Shown: in pieces, positions 1-6,208 of the stretch
How positions within the stretch are numbered: the stretch's first letter is position 1
Layout: every line of letters begins with the position of its first letter
NCBI GenBank assembly: GCA_030460725.1
Contig: JAKECL010000043.1
Coordinates: 1 to 9,061 of the forward strand
Direction: 5' to 3'
Length of the DNA stretch: 9,061 nt
Source: Propionibacterium sp.
GTDB lineage: Bacteria > Actinomycetota > Actinomycetes > Actinomycetales > Actinomycetaceae
Made by a program: the position numbers and the translations under genes
Notes under the pieces: model-generated
Told to the model about the DNA's origin: nothing
Databases searched by the model: none
Seen by the model: the letters and a program-made list of their open reading frames with translations, nothing else

Positions 1-45
1 CCCCGGGACACCCTGGGCACTCCGGGCGGGGACGGCCGACGGGCG

Positions 46-1236
46 TCAGGCAGAGGCTCTGTCGCCTGCGGGCAGCAACCACGCCCGATCCGCCTCGATG
101 GACACGCGGACCTTCTGCGACTCACGAAGGAGGTGGTCCGCATCGGGATCGGGGACCACACAGACCACGAGCCCGAACTCCGTCTCAACCTCGTACTCCA
201 CCGTCTCCCCGTAGAAGACACTGGTGACCACCTGGCCCATGGATCCGGTGAGTGGGACACGTGTGTCCTCCACCGGCTCCAGACGCACCGACTCCGGGCG
301 TACCATCAGCACGGAGTCCCCAGTCCCGGTTGCCTGCGGGTGCGTGGGCACCTCGGCAACCTGTCCCAAGGCCTCCACGCGCGCCCGACCTGAGGAGAGC
401 CGGTCCACGACCTTGGCATCCAGGAAGTTGGCACGCCCCACGAAGTCGGCGACGAACACCGAGGCCGGATGGCGATAGATCTCGCTGGGGGTGGCGACCT
501 GTTCGATCCGGCCCGAGTTCATGACGACGATTCTGTCCGACATGGCCATGGCCTCGGACTGGTCGTGCGTCACGTACACCGAGGTGATCCCCAGGCGGCG
601 CTGCATCCGCCGGATCTCGGTGCGCATCTTGACACGAAGCTTGGCGTCCAGGTTCGACAGCGGTTCGTCGAAGAGCAACACCTTCGGTCGTACGACCATC
701 GCGCGCGCCAGGGCAACGCGTTGCTGCTGCCCTCCGGACAGCTGGGCGGGCGCCCGGTCCGCCATCGACGTGAGGTTCATCGAGGCGAGGGCGACGTCCA
801 CCGCCTCTTCCAACTCAGCACGAGGCATCCTCTGCAGCTTCAGACCGTAGCTGACATTGTCACGGACACTCATGTGGGGGAACAGCGCATACGACTGGAA
901 GACCATCGACATCGGTCGCTTGTTCGGCGGGACAACCACCATGTCCTCACCATCCAGAAGGACGCGCCCCGATGTGGCATCCTCGAACCCCGCAATCATG
1001 CGCAGGGTGGTGGTCTTGCCGCACCCAGATGGGCCGAGCAGCGTGATGAACTCCCCCGGTTCAATGACCAGGTCTATGGCGTCCACGGCGGTGACGGCCT
1101 CGGCGCCTTCGCCGAACCTCTTGGTCAGACCGACCAGCTCGAGCCTGCCCACCTCCGTCGTTGCCTCCGACCTCGAGGGACCACCCCGTCGGCTCTTGGC
1201 AGGAGCATCTCCCACCGGGTTCAGTGCCTGTGTCAT
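46..1236 (-). CDS. ABC importer ATPase, FbpC/PotA-like
   Basis: This is the cytoplasmic ATP-hydrolysing subunit of the importer encoded with the two genes upstream; it would work as a dimer docked on the fused permease. Visible motifs of the 396-residue product are Walker A GPSGCGKTT at 68-76, Q-loop Gln114, signature LSGGQ at 166-170, Walker B ending in Asp190-Glu191, D-loop SNLD at 194-197 and H-loop His224. Residues from about 268 to 395 form a C-terminal TOBE-like regulatory domain, typical of the FbpC/PotA/MalK class. All catalytic residues are present. The ATG overlaps the permease stop by one base (TGATG), and GGAGG (1246-1250) lies 9 nt upstream, supporting this start despite a charged extension of about 30 residues before the first ABC strand. 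The 45 bases after the stop contain a weak GC-rich inverted repeat (2-6 with 22-26) that might be part of a terminator, but the window ends there. The class is certain; the substrate cannot be read from this subunit. Confidence 0.96.
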   Translation of the reverse strand: MTQALNPVGDAPAKSRRGGPSRSEATTEVGRLELVGLTKRFGEGAEAVTAVDAIDLVIEPGEFITLLGPSGCGKTTTLRMIAGFEDATSGRVLLDGEDMVVVPPNKRPMSMVFQSYALFPHMSVRDNVSYGLKLQRMPRAELEEAVDVALASMNLTSMADRAPAQLSGGQQQRVALARAMVVRPKVLLFDEPLSNLDAKLRVKMRTEIRRMQRRLGITSVYVTHDQSEAMAMSDRIVVMNSGRIEQVATPSEIYRHPASVFVADFVGRANFLDAKVVDRLSSGRARVEALGQVAEVPTHPQATGTGDSVLMVRPESVRLEPVEDTRVPLTGSMGQVVTSVFYGETVEYEVETEFGLVVCVVPDPDADHLLRESQKVRVSIEADRAWLLPAGDRASA

Positions 1237-2990
1237 CAGAATGCGCCTCCGAGTTGTTGCGCGGAGACTGAGCGGTCCCGCACGAGAAGATTGAGCAGCA
1301 GGATCACGATCATCACGATGACGATCAGGATCGTGCAGTAGGCGAACGCGTTTCCGAACCGACCGACGTCAACTTCGGCCAGGATCTGCGCGGTCATGAT
1401 CTTCACGCCAGGAGTGGTGATGAAGATGATGGGTGACAGGGTCGTCATCGCGCGCGCGAAGGCATAGGTCAGTCCCGAGAGCATCGCGGGTTTGATCAGG
1501 GGCACGGTCACCTTGGAGAAGGTCTGGGTGCCGCTGGCCCCCAAGGAGGTCGATGCCTCCTCGATCGCCCCACTGATCTGCTCCAGGGATGCAACTCCCG
1601 AGCGGAGACCGTTCGGCATGGATCGAGCGACGTAGACCATGACGATGGCCGCGGCCCCGGAGAACACGGCACCGCCTCCGGCCAGCGCCGGGAGGATCTG
1701 ATGGCCGAACAGGAAGATCGGATGGTTGAAGGCGATGGCGTAGCCGATGCCCAGAACGGTTCCGGGCACCGTCATCCCGAGCATCCCGATGAAGTCCATG
1801 ACACCTGCGAAGCGCCGGAGTTTGCGTGAGACGAGCCACGCGGTCACGATGCCGAGCAGCCCCGCGATGGGCGTGGAGATGAGCGCGAGGACCGTCGTGT
1901 CGACCATCGCGGCCTGCCCCAGACCGAAGAGCACGTACTTGTAGTTGGCAAGGGTGAACGTGTTGTTCACTCCGAGGATCTTGACGAAGCCACCCACGAG
2001 GACTGTGCCGTAGATGACCACGATGAGCGCGGCCATCAGCCAGGCCAGAGCACACACCAGCCAGGCACCCAGTCCCCCAACGGGCTTTGCCCGCCCGGTG
2101 GGCTTGCCTGTCACCGTGACGACCGACTTCCGCGAGACCCAATAGCGCTGGACCATGAAGACCAACAGTGCGGGCACGAGGAGGACCAGGGAGTAGGCCG
2201 CACCCGCGTTGATGTTGTAGTCAGCCGTGATGGCGATGTAGGCACGAGAGGCCAGGACCGAGTAGTCACCGCCGATCACCAGCGGATTTGCGAGGTCTGC
2301 GATCGCCTCGACGAAGAGGAGCAGGAAGGATGCGGCAATGCCGGGCACCAGCATGGGCAAGGTGACTGTCAGGAAGATCTTGCCCTTGGAGGCACCAAGG
2401 GAGGCAGCCGCTTCGTCCAGTGACGGATCCAAGCTCTTCATCATTCCGAGCATGTTCATGTATGCCACGGGGAAGAAGGACAGCGTGAGGACCAGCGTCA
2501 GGCCCGGCAGCCCGTAGATGTTCCAGTCCCTGCCCAGCATCTGATGAGTGATCACACCATTGCGTCCGAACAGGACGATTGCCGAGGTCGCCACTGCAAA
2601 CGGCGGTGCGACTATTGGTAGCAGGGAGAGGAGGTGGAGGACCTTCTTCCCGCGGACTGCTGTGCGTACCTGGACGAAGGCAAGCAGGAAGCCGACCGCG
2701 GTTCCGGTCAGACCGACGATCAGCCCCAACACCAGGGTGTTGGTGATGATCTCCCTGCTCGCGGTCGAGGCGAAGAGGGTTCTGAAGACCTCCACCCCTT
2801 CGGCACTGAAGCCCGCGCTGAGGATTGAGCTGATGGGGTAGATGACGATGAGACCGAGGACGAGGACGATGCCCACCAGGAGGAGCGTCACCGTGGGGTC
2901 CTGCCGCACCTTCTGGCGGCGGGAAGCTTCTGCTGGGCGCCGCCCGCCGCCCTCCCTCACGAGCTCACGCGGAGATGCCGTGGTACTCAT
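1236..2990 (-). CDS. ABC importer permease, fused two-domain FbpB-like
   Basis: This is the integral membrane channel of the importer. The 584-residue product contains two BPD-type permease domains in tandem, so one polypeptide supplies both halves of the pore, as in FbpB/AfuB proteins. Each half carries a cytoplasmic EAA loop that contacts the ATPase: about 193-212 (EAAASLGASKG...) and about 477-497 (EEASTSLGASG...). Hydrophobic segments occur near 34-56, 83-106, 118-141, 160-182, 212-235 and 264-281 in the first half, and near 308-335, 363-386, 397-420, 440-455, 500-525 and 550-570 in the second, consistent with about 12 helices. The N-terminal 30 residues are basic and cytoplasmic. The ATG overlaps the binding-protein stop (ATGA). 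A GAAGGA stretch directly abuts the ATG with no spacer, too close for a good Shine-Dalgarno site, so translation probably depends on coupling to the upstream gene. No frameshift or missing motif is seen. Confidence 0.95.
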   Translation of the reverse strand: MSTTASPRELVREGGGRRPAEASRRQKVRQDPTVTLLLVGIVLVLGLIVIYPISSILSAGFSAEGVEVFRTLFASTASREIITNTLVLGLIVGLTGTAVGFLLAFVQVRTAVRGKKVLHLLSLLPIVAPPFAVATSAIVLFGRNGVITHQMLGRDWNIYGLPGLTLVLTLSFFPVAYMNMLGMMKSLDPSLDEAAASLGASKGKIFLTVTLPMLVPGIAASFLLLFVEAIADLANPLVIGGDYSVLASRAYIAITADYNINAGAAYSLVLLVPALLVFMVQRYWVSRKSVVTVTGKPTGRAKPVGGLGAWLVCALAWLMAALIVVIYGTVLVGGFVKILGVNNTFTLANYKYVLFGLGQAAMVDTTVLALISTPIAGLLGIVTAWLVSRKLRRFAGVMDFIGMLGMTVPGTVLGIGYAIAFNHPIFLFGHQILPALAGGGAVFSGAAAIVMVYVARSMPNGLRSGVASLEQISGAIEEASTSLGASGTQTFSKVTVPLIKPAMLSGLTYAFARAMTTLSPIIFITTPGVKIMTAQILAEVDVGRFGNAFAYCTILIVIVMIVILLLNLLVRDRSVSAQQLGGAF

Positions 2991-4066
2991 TCCTTCGGCG
3001 CCGTCGCAATCTCATTGGTGAATGCGTCGACGAGTTCCTTCTTCATGTCCCCGGCAGCAGTCATGTCCATGTCGATCAGCTTGACCTTGTCGAAGGTGAG
3101 CACCGCGGGATCTGCGGTGGCGGTGGAGTTGATCGGGATCTGGTAGGAATTCGCCTCGGGGTAGAGGTTCTGTGCCTCAGCCGACAGCGCCCAGTCCATG
3201 AATGCCTTCGCACCCTCCATGTTCTTGCTGCCCTTGACCAGGGAGATGGCGCCGATCTCGTACCCGGTTCCCTCCTTCGGGAAGCTCAGTTCCAGGGGCA
3301 TGCCCTCCTTCTGGTACTTCACGCAGTCCTGGCTGAAGATGATGCCGGTCGCGATCTCGGAGCGCCCCGCCATCTGGCCGGGAGCCGCACCCGTCTTCGC
3401 GTACTGGAGGACGTTGTTGTTCAACTGCTTGAGGTAGTCGAAGGTCTTGGCCTGGTCCTCGCCGTTGAGAACGTACTGCGTCCACAGGAAGGTGTAGGCG
3501 GTGGAGGACGTCCCGGGGTGGGAGACGGCGACCTCCTGCTTGTACTCGGGCTTCAGGAGGTCGTCCCACGACTCCGGCGTGCTCAGTCCCAGGTCGGCGA
3601 GCTTGTCCGTGTTCGAGCAGAAGCCGACCATGCCTCCGTAGATGCCCACCCACACGCCGTTGGGGTCCTTGTAGGCGTCAGGGGTCTCGTCCGCGGCGGG
3701 AGACACGTAGGGCTCGATGACGCCCGCCTCGTTGCCCGCCTCGTGCTGATCGGCCCCGGCTCCGTACCAGACATCGAACTCCGGGTTGTCCTTGGCGGAC
3801 TGGAGTCGGGCCAGGGCCTCGCCACCCGAGAGCCGGACATAGTTCGTCTTCACGCCGGTCGCTTCCTGGTATGCGTTCGCCATGAACTGGCACCAGTCCT
3901 CCTGGTTCGAACACGCCAGTGTGAGCGATCCACCACCGCCTGATCCCTCTGCGGAGCCGCTCTGCGACGCCGACCCACTCTGCGTCCCGGACGAACAGGC
4001 TGTCAGGCCCATCCCTGCGATGACGGCGAGAGCCGCGAGTGGGCTGATGATCTTCCGTGCGCTCAT
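2987..4066 (-). CDS. Lipoprotein solute-binding protein, AfuA/FbpA-like
   Basis: This is the extracellular, membrane-tethered receptor that captures the solute for the importer. The 359-residue product begins with a lipoprotein signal peptide: basic ARK, a hydrophobic core and lipobox LTAC with Cys24. A Ser/Gly-rich linker (25-46) follows, then a periplasmic-binding fold of the COG1840/SBP_bac_6 type. Family-like segments are SHPGTSSTAYTF (182-193), FSQD near 244-247, FPKEGTGYE (262-270) and the C-terminal QNLYPEANSY (300-309). Four cysteines besides Cys24 are present (52, 59, 150, 248) and could form disulfides. The adjacent tyrosine pair that binds iron in classical ferric-binding proteins is absent, so phosphorylated sugars, phosphonates or another anion are as plausible as Fe(III). 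The start at 4066 has GAAGGAG at 4074-4080 and opens directly into the signal peptide. The upstream in-frame ATG at 4147 would add 27 residues that spoil it. First gene of a coupled three-gene operon; its stop overlaps the permease start. Confidence 0.94.
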   Translation of the reverse strand: MSARKIISPLAALAVIAGMGLTACSSGTQSGSASQSGSAEGSGGGGSLTLACSNQEDWCQFMANAYQEATGVKTNYVRLSGGEALARLQSAKDNPEFDVWYGAGADQHEAGNEAGVIEPYVSPAADETPDAYKDPNGVWVGIYGGMVGFCSNTDKLADLGLSTPESWDDLLKPEYKQEVAVSHPGTSSTAYTFLWTQYVLNGEDQAKTFDYLKQLNNNVLQYAKTGAAPGQMAGRSEIATGIIFSQDCVKYQKEGMPLELSFPKEGTGYEIGAISLVKGSKNMEGAKAFMDWALSAEAQNLYPEANSYQIPINSTATADPAVLTFDKVKLIDMDMTAAGDMKKELVDAFTNEIATAPKE

Positions 4067-4102
4067 CTGGATTCTCCTTCGAACCGAGCAGCTGGTGACC
4101 GA

Positions 4103-4116
4103 TGGGACCGTTCCCA
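4103..4116. repeat. Short inverted repeat in importer leader
   Basis: TGGGA (4103-4107) and TCCCA (4112-4116) form a perfect 5-bp inverted repeat with a 4-base spacer, 37 to 50 nt upstream of the binding-protein start codon. It could be a small operator or a leader hairpin. It is short enough to arise by chance in GC-rich DNA. Confidence 0.35.
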
Positions 4117-4166
4117 CCGGAGTCACACCCATACTGGCCCGACCCACGCGGCTTCCCCGACACCCC

Positions 4167-4183
4167 CGGTAACGCTCGGTAAC
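4167..4183. repeat. Tandem CGGTAAC direct repeat, period 10
   Basis: CGGTAAC occurs at 4167-4173 and again at 4177-4183. On the importer's coding strand it reads GTTACCG-AGC-GTTACCG, about 100 nt upstream of the binding-protein start. A direct repeat spaced by one helical turn is the typical form of OmpR/PhoB-class regulator sites, and the gene next door encodes such a regulator. The assignment as an operator is inference. Confidence 0.45.
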
Positions 4184-4206
4184 ACTGCTGTCACCGTCGC
4201 CCGGCC

Positions 4207-4228
4207 CCCTCGACCGCGCCCTCGACCG
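4207..4228. repeat. Tandem CCCTCGACCG direct repeat, period 12
   Basis: CCCTCGACCG is found at 4207-4216 and repeated exactly at 4219-4228. The CGACC core partly resembles the CGAC core of the adjacent 14-bp repeat. Function is unknown; it lies in the same control region as two other tandem repeats. Confidence 0.45.
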
Positions 4229-4236
4229 GCCCCGGG

Positions 4237-4265
4237 GATCGACATCTGGGGACCGACATCTGGGG
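4237..4265. repeat. Tandem 14-bp repeat, GAYCGACATCTGGG
   Basis: Two head-to-tail copies occupy 4237-4250 and 4251-4264 and differ at one base (GATC versus GACC). The exact shared part is CGACATCTGGGG at 4240-4251 and 4254-4265. The array is bracketed by a 9-bp inverted repeat, GGGATCGAC (4235-4243) and GTCGATCCC (4277-4285). This is the most conspicuous repeat of the window outside coding DNA and is a candidate protein-binding site; it is also possible that it is a simple replication-slippage duplication. Confidence 0.55.
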
Positions 4266-4288
4266 CACGGATCAGGGTCGATCCCGTG
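4266..4288. repeat. Bulged inverted repeat next to the tandem array
   Basis: CACGGATC (4266-4273) and GATCCCGTG (4280-4288) pair over 8 bp with one unpaired G, around a 6-base loop. It directly follows the 14-bp tandem repeats. It could be an operator half or a weak hairpin. No T-rich tract follows on either strand. Confidence 0.35.
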
Positions 4289-4307
4289 GCGACCACACTG
4301 GCCTCCG

Positions 4308-4333
4308 GAGCACGTCGCATCCGACCGGTGCTC
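4308..4333 (-). terminator. Hairpin after the two-component operon
   Basis: GAGCAC (4308-4313) pairs with GTGCTC (4328-4333) and, after a 2-base bulge, GTCG (4314-4317) pairs with CGAC (4322-4325) around a CATC loop, a 10-bp stem in all. It begins about 38 nt past the response-regulator stop and is placed to end that transcript before the importer's control region. No U tract follows, which is common for terminators proposed in high-GC actinobacteria but weakens the call. Confidence 0.45.
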
Positions 4334-4371
4334 TCGGCGCCGACCCTCTGCCCCTGAAGGTCCTCTCCTCC

Positions 4372-5064
4372 TCAGGTGGGAGGAAGCACGGGCATCCTGT
4401 AGCCGACTCCTCGCACGGACTGCACCAGGGCCGGGCCCCTCGGCCCCAGAACCTTGCGCACGCGGTAGGCGGTGGTCTTGATCATGTCCTTGCCGCCCGC
4501 CTGGTCCGCCGTCGCCCAGACCTCATTGAGCAGCTGACGGTAGCTGACGTCCTCGCCGAGGTGCCGGACCAGCGACTCAAGGAAGCGGACCTCGGTGCTG
4601 GACATCTCCTGGGCCTCCCCATCGACGAGGACCCGGTGGGTCTGAACGTCAATGACGAGCGGACCGTTGGTCAAGGACCCGCGGCTCCCACCCCGCCACC
4701 GTCGGACGAGTCCCTGGGCACGCAGCGCAAACTCCCGGGGACTGAAGGGCTTGGTGATGTAGTCGTCGGCACCGGCCTCCAGACCACGGACACGATCAGC
4801 CTCCTGACCCAGCGCGGTGATCATGATGACCGGAACCTCCGAGACCGCGCGGATCCGTTGGCACAGGACGACACCGGAGACCACGGGGATCATCAGGTCC
4901 AGGACGACCAGGTCGAAGTGTCCTGACCTGAACTCCTCCCACGCGGTGGCACCGTCCGCCGCGGTGTCGCAGTCGAACCCCTGGGTCTCCAGCGCGAATC
5001 TCATGATCATGAGGATCTGCGGTTCGTCGTCGACCACCAGGGCCCGTGGTCGCGGCTCCGTCAT
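4372..5064 (-). CDS. Response regulator, OmpR/PhoB family
   Basis: This is a cytoplasmic transcription factor activated by phosphoryl transfer from the kinase encoded just upstream. The 230-residue product has an N-terminal receiver domain (about 7-120) with acidic pocket Asp12-Asp13, phosphoacceptor Asp56, switch residues Thr83 and Tyr102, and Lys105. A short linker near 124-133 leads to a C-terminal winged-helix DNA-binding domain (about 134-228) ending in the VRGVGYRM wing typical of the family. Every receiver catalytic residue is present, so it should be phosphorylatable. The ATG at 5064 overlaps the kinase stop as ATGA and leads straight into the receiver. The same frame stays open up to 5559, but that extension is low-complexity Arg/Gly-rich sequence lying antiframe inside the kinase gene and is not part of the protein. 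The ribosome site is only a G-rich run, so translation is probably coupled to the kinase. A likely target is the repeat-rich region immediately downstream, which is inference. Confidence 0.95.
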   Translation of the reverse strand: MTEPRPRALVVDDEPQILMIMRFALETQGFDCDTAADGATAWEEFRSGHFDLVVLDLMIPVVSGVVLCQRIRAVSEVPVIMITALGQEADRVRGLEAGADDYITKPFSPREFALRAQGLVRRWRGGSRGSLTNGPLVIDVQTHRVLVDGEAQEMSSTEVRFLESLVRHLGEDVSYRQLLNEVWATADQAGGKDMIKTTAYRVRKVLGPRGPALVQSVRGVGYRMPVLPPT

Positions 5065-5939
5065 CGCCCCACCCCCGTCTCCCCGTCGGTGCCGGGGCGA
5101 GTCCCGCCCGGAGCAGGAGTCACCACGCTCGCAGGGTCCCGCACGTGGGAGGGGTCCCACCTCACCGGAAGCACCAGGTAGACGGTCGTGCCGCGTCGAG
5201 CGATGGTGTCGACCAGGACGCGACCGCCGTGCAGCTCGACGATCCTCTGCGTGATCATCATGCCCAGACCGGTCCCGGGCCTGCGCGACCCCCCGGTGGC
5301 AAAAGGAACGAAGAGCGCTTCCCGCTCCTGCGGTGTCATGCCTTCGCCGTCGTCTGAGACCGCCACGGTGACCGTCTCCTCGGAGTCCAGGACCGACACG
5401 GTGATGGTCACTCCCTCCCCCGCGTGCCGGGCGGCGTTGTTGATGAGATTCGTGATCGCCTGCCGCATGAGCACGGGGTCCAGTGCCAGATGGAGTGGAG
5501 CGCCACGGGAGTCCAGGCGGATCGGTGCGGCGTGCACGCGCCGCAGGTTGCGTACACACTCGCGCACAAGTTGTCGGACCTCCACCCGCTCCGGGTGCAT
5601 GTTGAAGAGCTCGGACTCGATCCGCGCCTCCTCCAACAGGTCGTTGGCCATCTCGATGACCTGGTGGGAGTTCTCCGCGATGGTGGCCACGAATCCCCGC
5701 TGCACGTCATTGAGGGGCCCCGGGGACTCCTCCAGGAGGAGCTCAGCCGACCCCTGGACCACCGTGAGGGGCGTGCGCAGTTCGTGGGAGAGCACATTGG
5801 GGCGCGCCATGCGTTCCTCATGGTAGGCACGCAGGTGGGACAGGGCGTCGCGGGAGCGACACAGGTCCCGCCACGTCACTGCCAAGGCGCACAGTGCCAC
5901 CACCAGAGCCGAGAGCAGCACGCCCGCCAGGACCCACAT
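5061..5939 (-). CDS. Sensor histidine kinase with one membrane helix and no sensor domain
   Basis: This is a membrane-bound histidine kinase expected to phosphorylate the partner regulator. The 292-residue product has one N-terminal hydrophobic helix (about 2-22), a short charged connector, a HisKA dimerisation domain with SHELRTPL and phosphoacceptor His52, and a HATPase domain with N-box Asn164/Asn168, G1 box DDGEG (196-200) and G2 box GTGLG (222-226). A Pro/Gly-rich tail of about 30 residues (261-292) follows the ATPase. There is no extracellular loop and no PAS, GAF or HAMP domain visible, so the signal is not obvious from sequence. The start at 5939 is chosen because AAGGAGGT lies at 5944-5951, 4 nt upstream, and the protein then opens with its membrane helix. 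The in-frame ATG at 6050 would put 37 extra residues ahead of it and would run through a terminator-like hairpin. The stop overlaps the regulator start by 4 bp. Confidence 0.93.
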   Translation of the reverse strand: MWVLAGVLLSALVVALCALAVTWRDLCRSRDALSHLRAYHEERMARPNVLSHELRTPLTVVQGSAELLLEESPGPLNDVQRGFVATIAENSHQVIEMANDLLEEARIESELFNMHPERVEVRQLVRECVRNLRRVHAAPIRLDSRGAPLHLALDPVLMRQAITNLINNAARHAGEGVTITVSVLDSEETVTVAVSDDGEGMTPQEREALFVPFATGGSRRPGTGLGMMITQRIVELHGGRVLVDTIARRGTTVYLVLPVRWDPSHVRDPASVVTPAPGGTRPGTDGETGVGR

Positions 5940-5959
5940 CCGCACCTCCTTCGGTGGGA

Positions 5960-5992
5960 GGTTCCCTGAAGGAACCGCCTGCCCCCACTGTA
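5960..5992 (-). promoter_or_regulatory. Possible promoter and leader palindrome of the two-component operon
   Basis: On the minus strand, TACAGT (5987-5992) fits a TAnnnT -10 box and would place the transcript start near 5980. I could not find a good -35 at 16 to 18 bp upstream, where the terminator-like hairpin lies. Downstream, GGTTCC (5960-5965) and GGAACC (5971-5976) form a perfect 6-bp inverted repeat with a 5-base spacer, close to the kinase ribosome site at 5944-5951. It might be an operator, for example for autoregulation, or a leader hairpin. Confidence 0.3.
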
Positions 5993-6008
5993 TGACGACG
6001 GATGCACC

Positions 6009-6052
6009 ACGTGGGTGGTGAGGCCCGGTCCCCCGGGTCCCACCACCCACGT
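6009..6052 (-). terminator. Long hairpin terminator after the GH92 gene
   Basis: ACGTGGGTGGTG (6009-6020) and CACCACCCACGT (6041-6052) are a perfect 12-bp inverted repeat. Inside it GGCCCGG and CCGGGTCC pair further with one bulged base, giving a stem of about 19 bp in total. It starts 15 nt past the stop of the GH92 gene and sits before the kinase gene, the right place to end the upstream transcript. There is no U tract, so it may be an intrinsic terminator of the non-canonical actinobacterial kind, or a transcript-stabilising structure. Confidence 0.6.
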
Positions 6053-6067
6053 CAGGTCAGTCCGGGA

Positions 6068-6208
6068 TCACTCCCCGGAGACTCCCCCTTCCGTTGCAGT
6101 GGCACCCAGGTGCCTGCGCCTGCGCACCTTCAGTGCCAGGCCTCCACAGAAGAGCGACGCCGCGACGAGGGCCAGGACACCCACTCCGGTGGCACCCGTG
6201 ACAGCCAG
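6068..6208 (-). other. Cell-wall sorting signal, LAVTG type
   Basis: The C-terminus of the GH92 protein carries LAVTG (codons at 6194-6208), a hydrophobic helix of about 22 residues, then four arginines and a 14-residue tail. This is the tripartite layout of a sortase substrate. The second position is Ala and not Pro, the LAxTG form known for class E sortases of high-GC actinobacteria. It indicates covalent attachment to peptidoglycan, with the enzyme displayed on the cell surface. The sortase is not encoded in the window. Confidence 0.85.

Larger units (their letters stand above)
4067..4371. promoter_or_regulatory. Gene-free control region of the importer operon
   Basis: This 305-bp stretch separates the response-regulator stop from the importer's binding-protein start. 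I see no credible gene in it. Reading towards the importer it contains a hairpin likely ending the two-component transcript (4308-4333), a bulged inverted repeat (4266-4288), tandem direct repeats of 14, 12 and 10 bp period, a GTGACA that resembles a -35 box (reverse strand, about 4188-4193), an inverted repeat TGGGA-N4-TCCCA (4103-4116) and the binding-protein ribosome site (4074-4080). I could not identify a convincing -10 hexamer at a proper distance. That it is the promoter and operator region of the importer is inferred from position; the repeats themselves are seen directly. Confidence 0.6.

Noticed and set aside
1..45. Terminator at the end of the importer operon
   Set aside because: Only a 5-bp pairing (2-6 with 22-26) is visible and the window stops there, so it is mentioned with the ATPase gene and not called.
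469..1341. Plus-strand open frame of 290 codons antisense to the ATPase gene
   Set aside because: Lies opposite an ATPase with all motifs intact; composition is Arg/His/Gly-rich with no family resemblance, as expected of an antisense frame in GC-rich DNA.
2975..3943. Plus-strand open frame of 322 codons antisense to the binding protein
   Set aside because: Fully overlaps a well-supported lipoprotein gene. Its sequence is a Val/Leu/Arg/Gly-rich shadow with no motif or ribosome site.
4067..4147. Upstream start for the binding protein at 4147
   Set aside because: It adds 27 residues before a clean lipoprotein signal peptide. GAAGGAG is correctly spaced from the ATG at 4066.
4123..4320. Small 65-codon minus-strand open frame in the importer control region
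   Set aside because: No ribosome site was noticed, the sequence is low-complexity Gly/Arg/Val, and it runs through the tandem repeats and hairpin. More likely non-coding.
5065..5559. N-terminal extension of the response regulator frame (395 codons in total)
   Set aside because: The extension lies inside the kinase coding sequence in another frame. The receiver domain begins right after the ATG at 5064, which overlaps the kinase stop as ATGA.
4372..5939. A novel multi-gene defence or signalling system
   Set aside because: Both genes are standard two-component partners with intact catalytic residues; nothing resembling nuclease, toxin, reverse transcriptase or other defence domains is present in the window.
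5940..6050. Upstream start for the histidine kinase at 6050
   Set aside because: It would translate through the long hairpin and place 37 unrelated residues before the membrane helix. The ATG at 5939 has a near-perfect AAGGAGGT.
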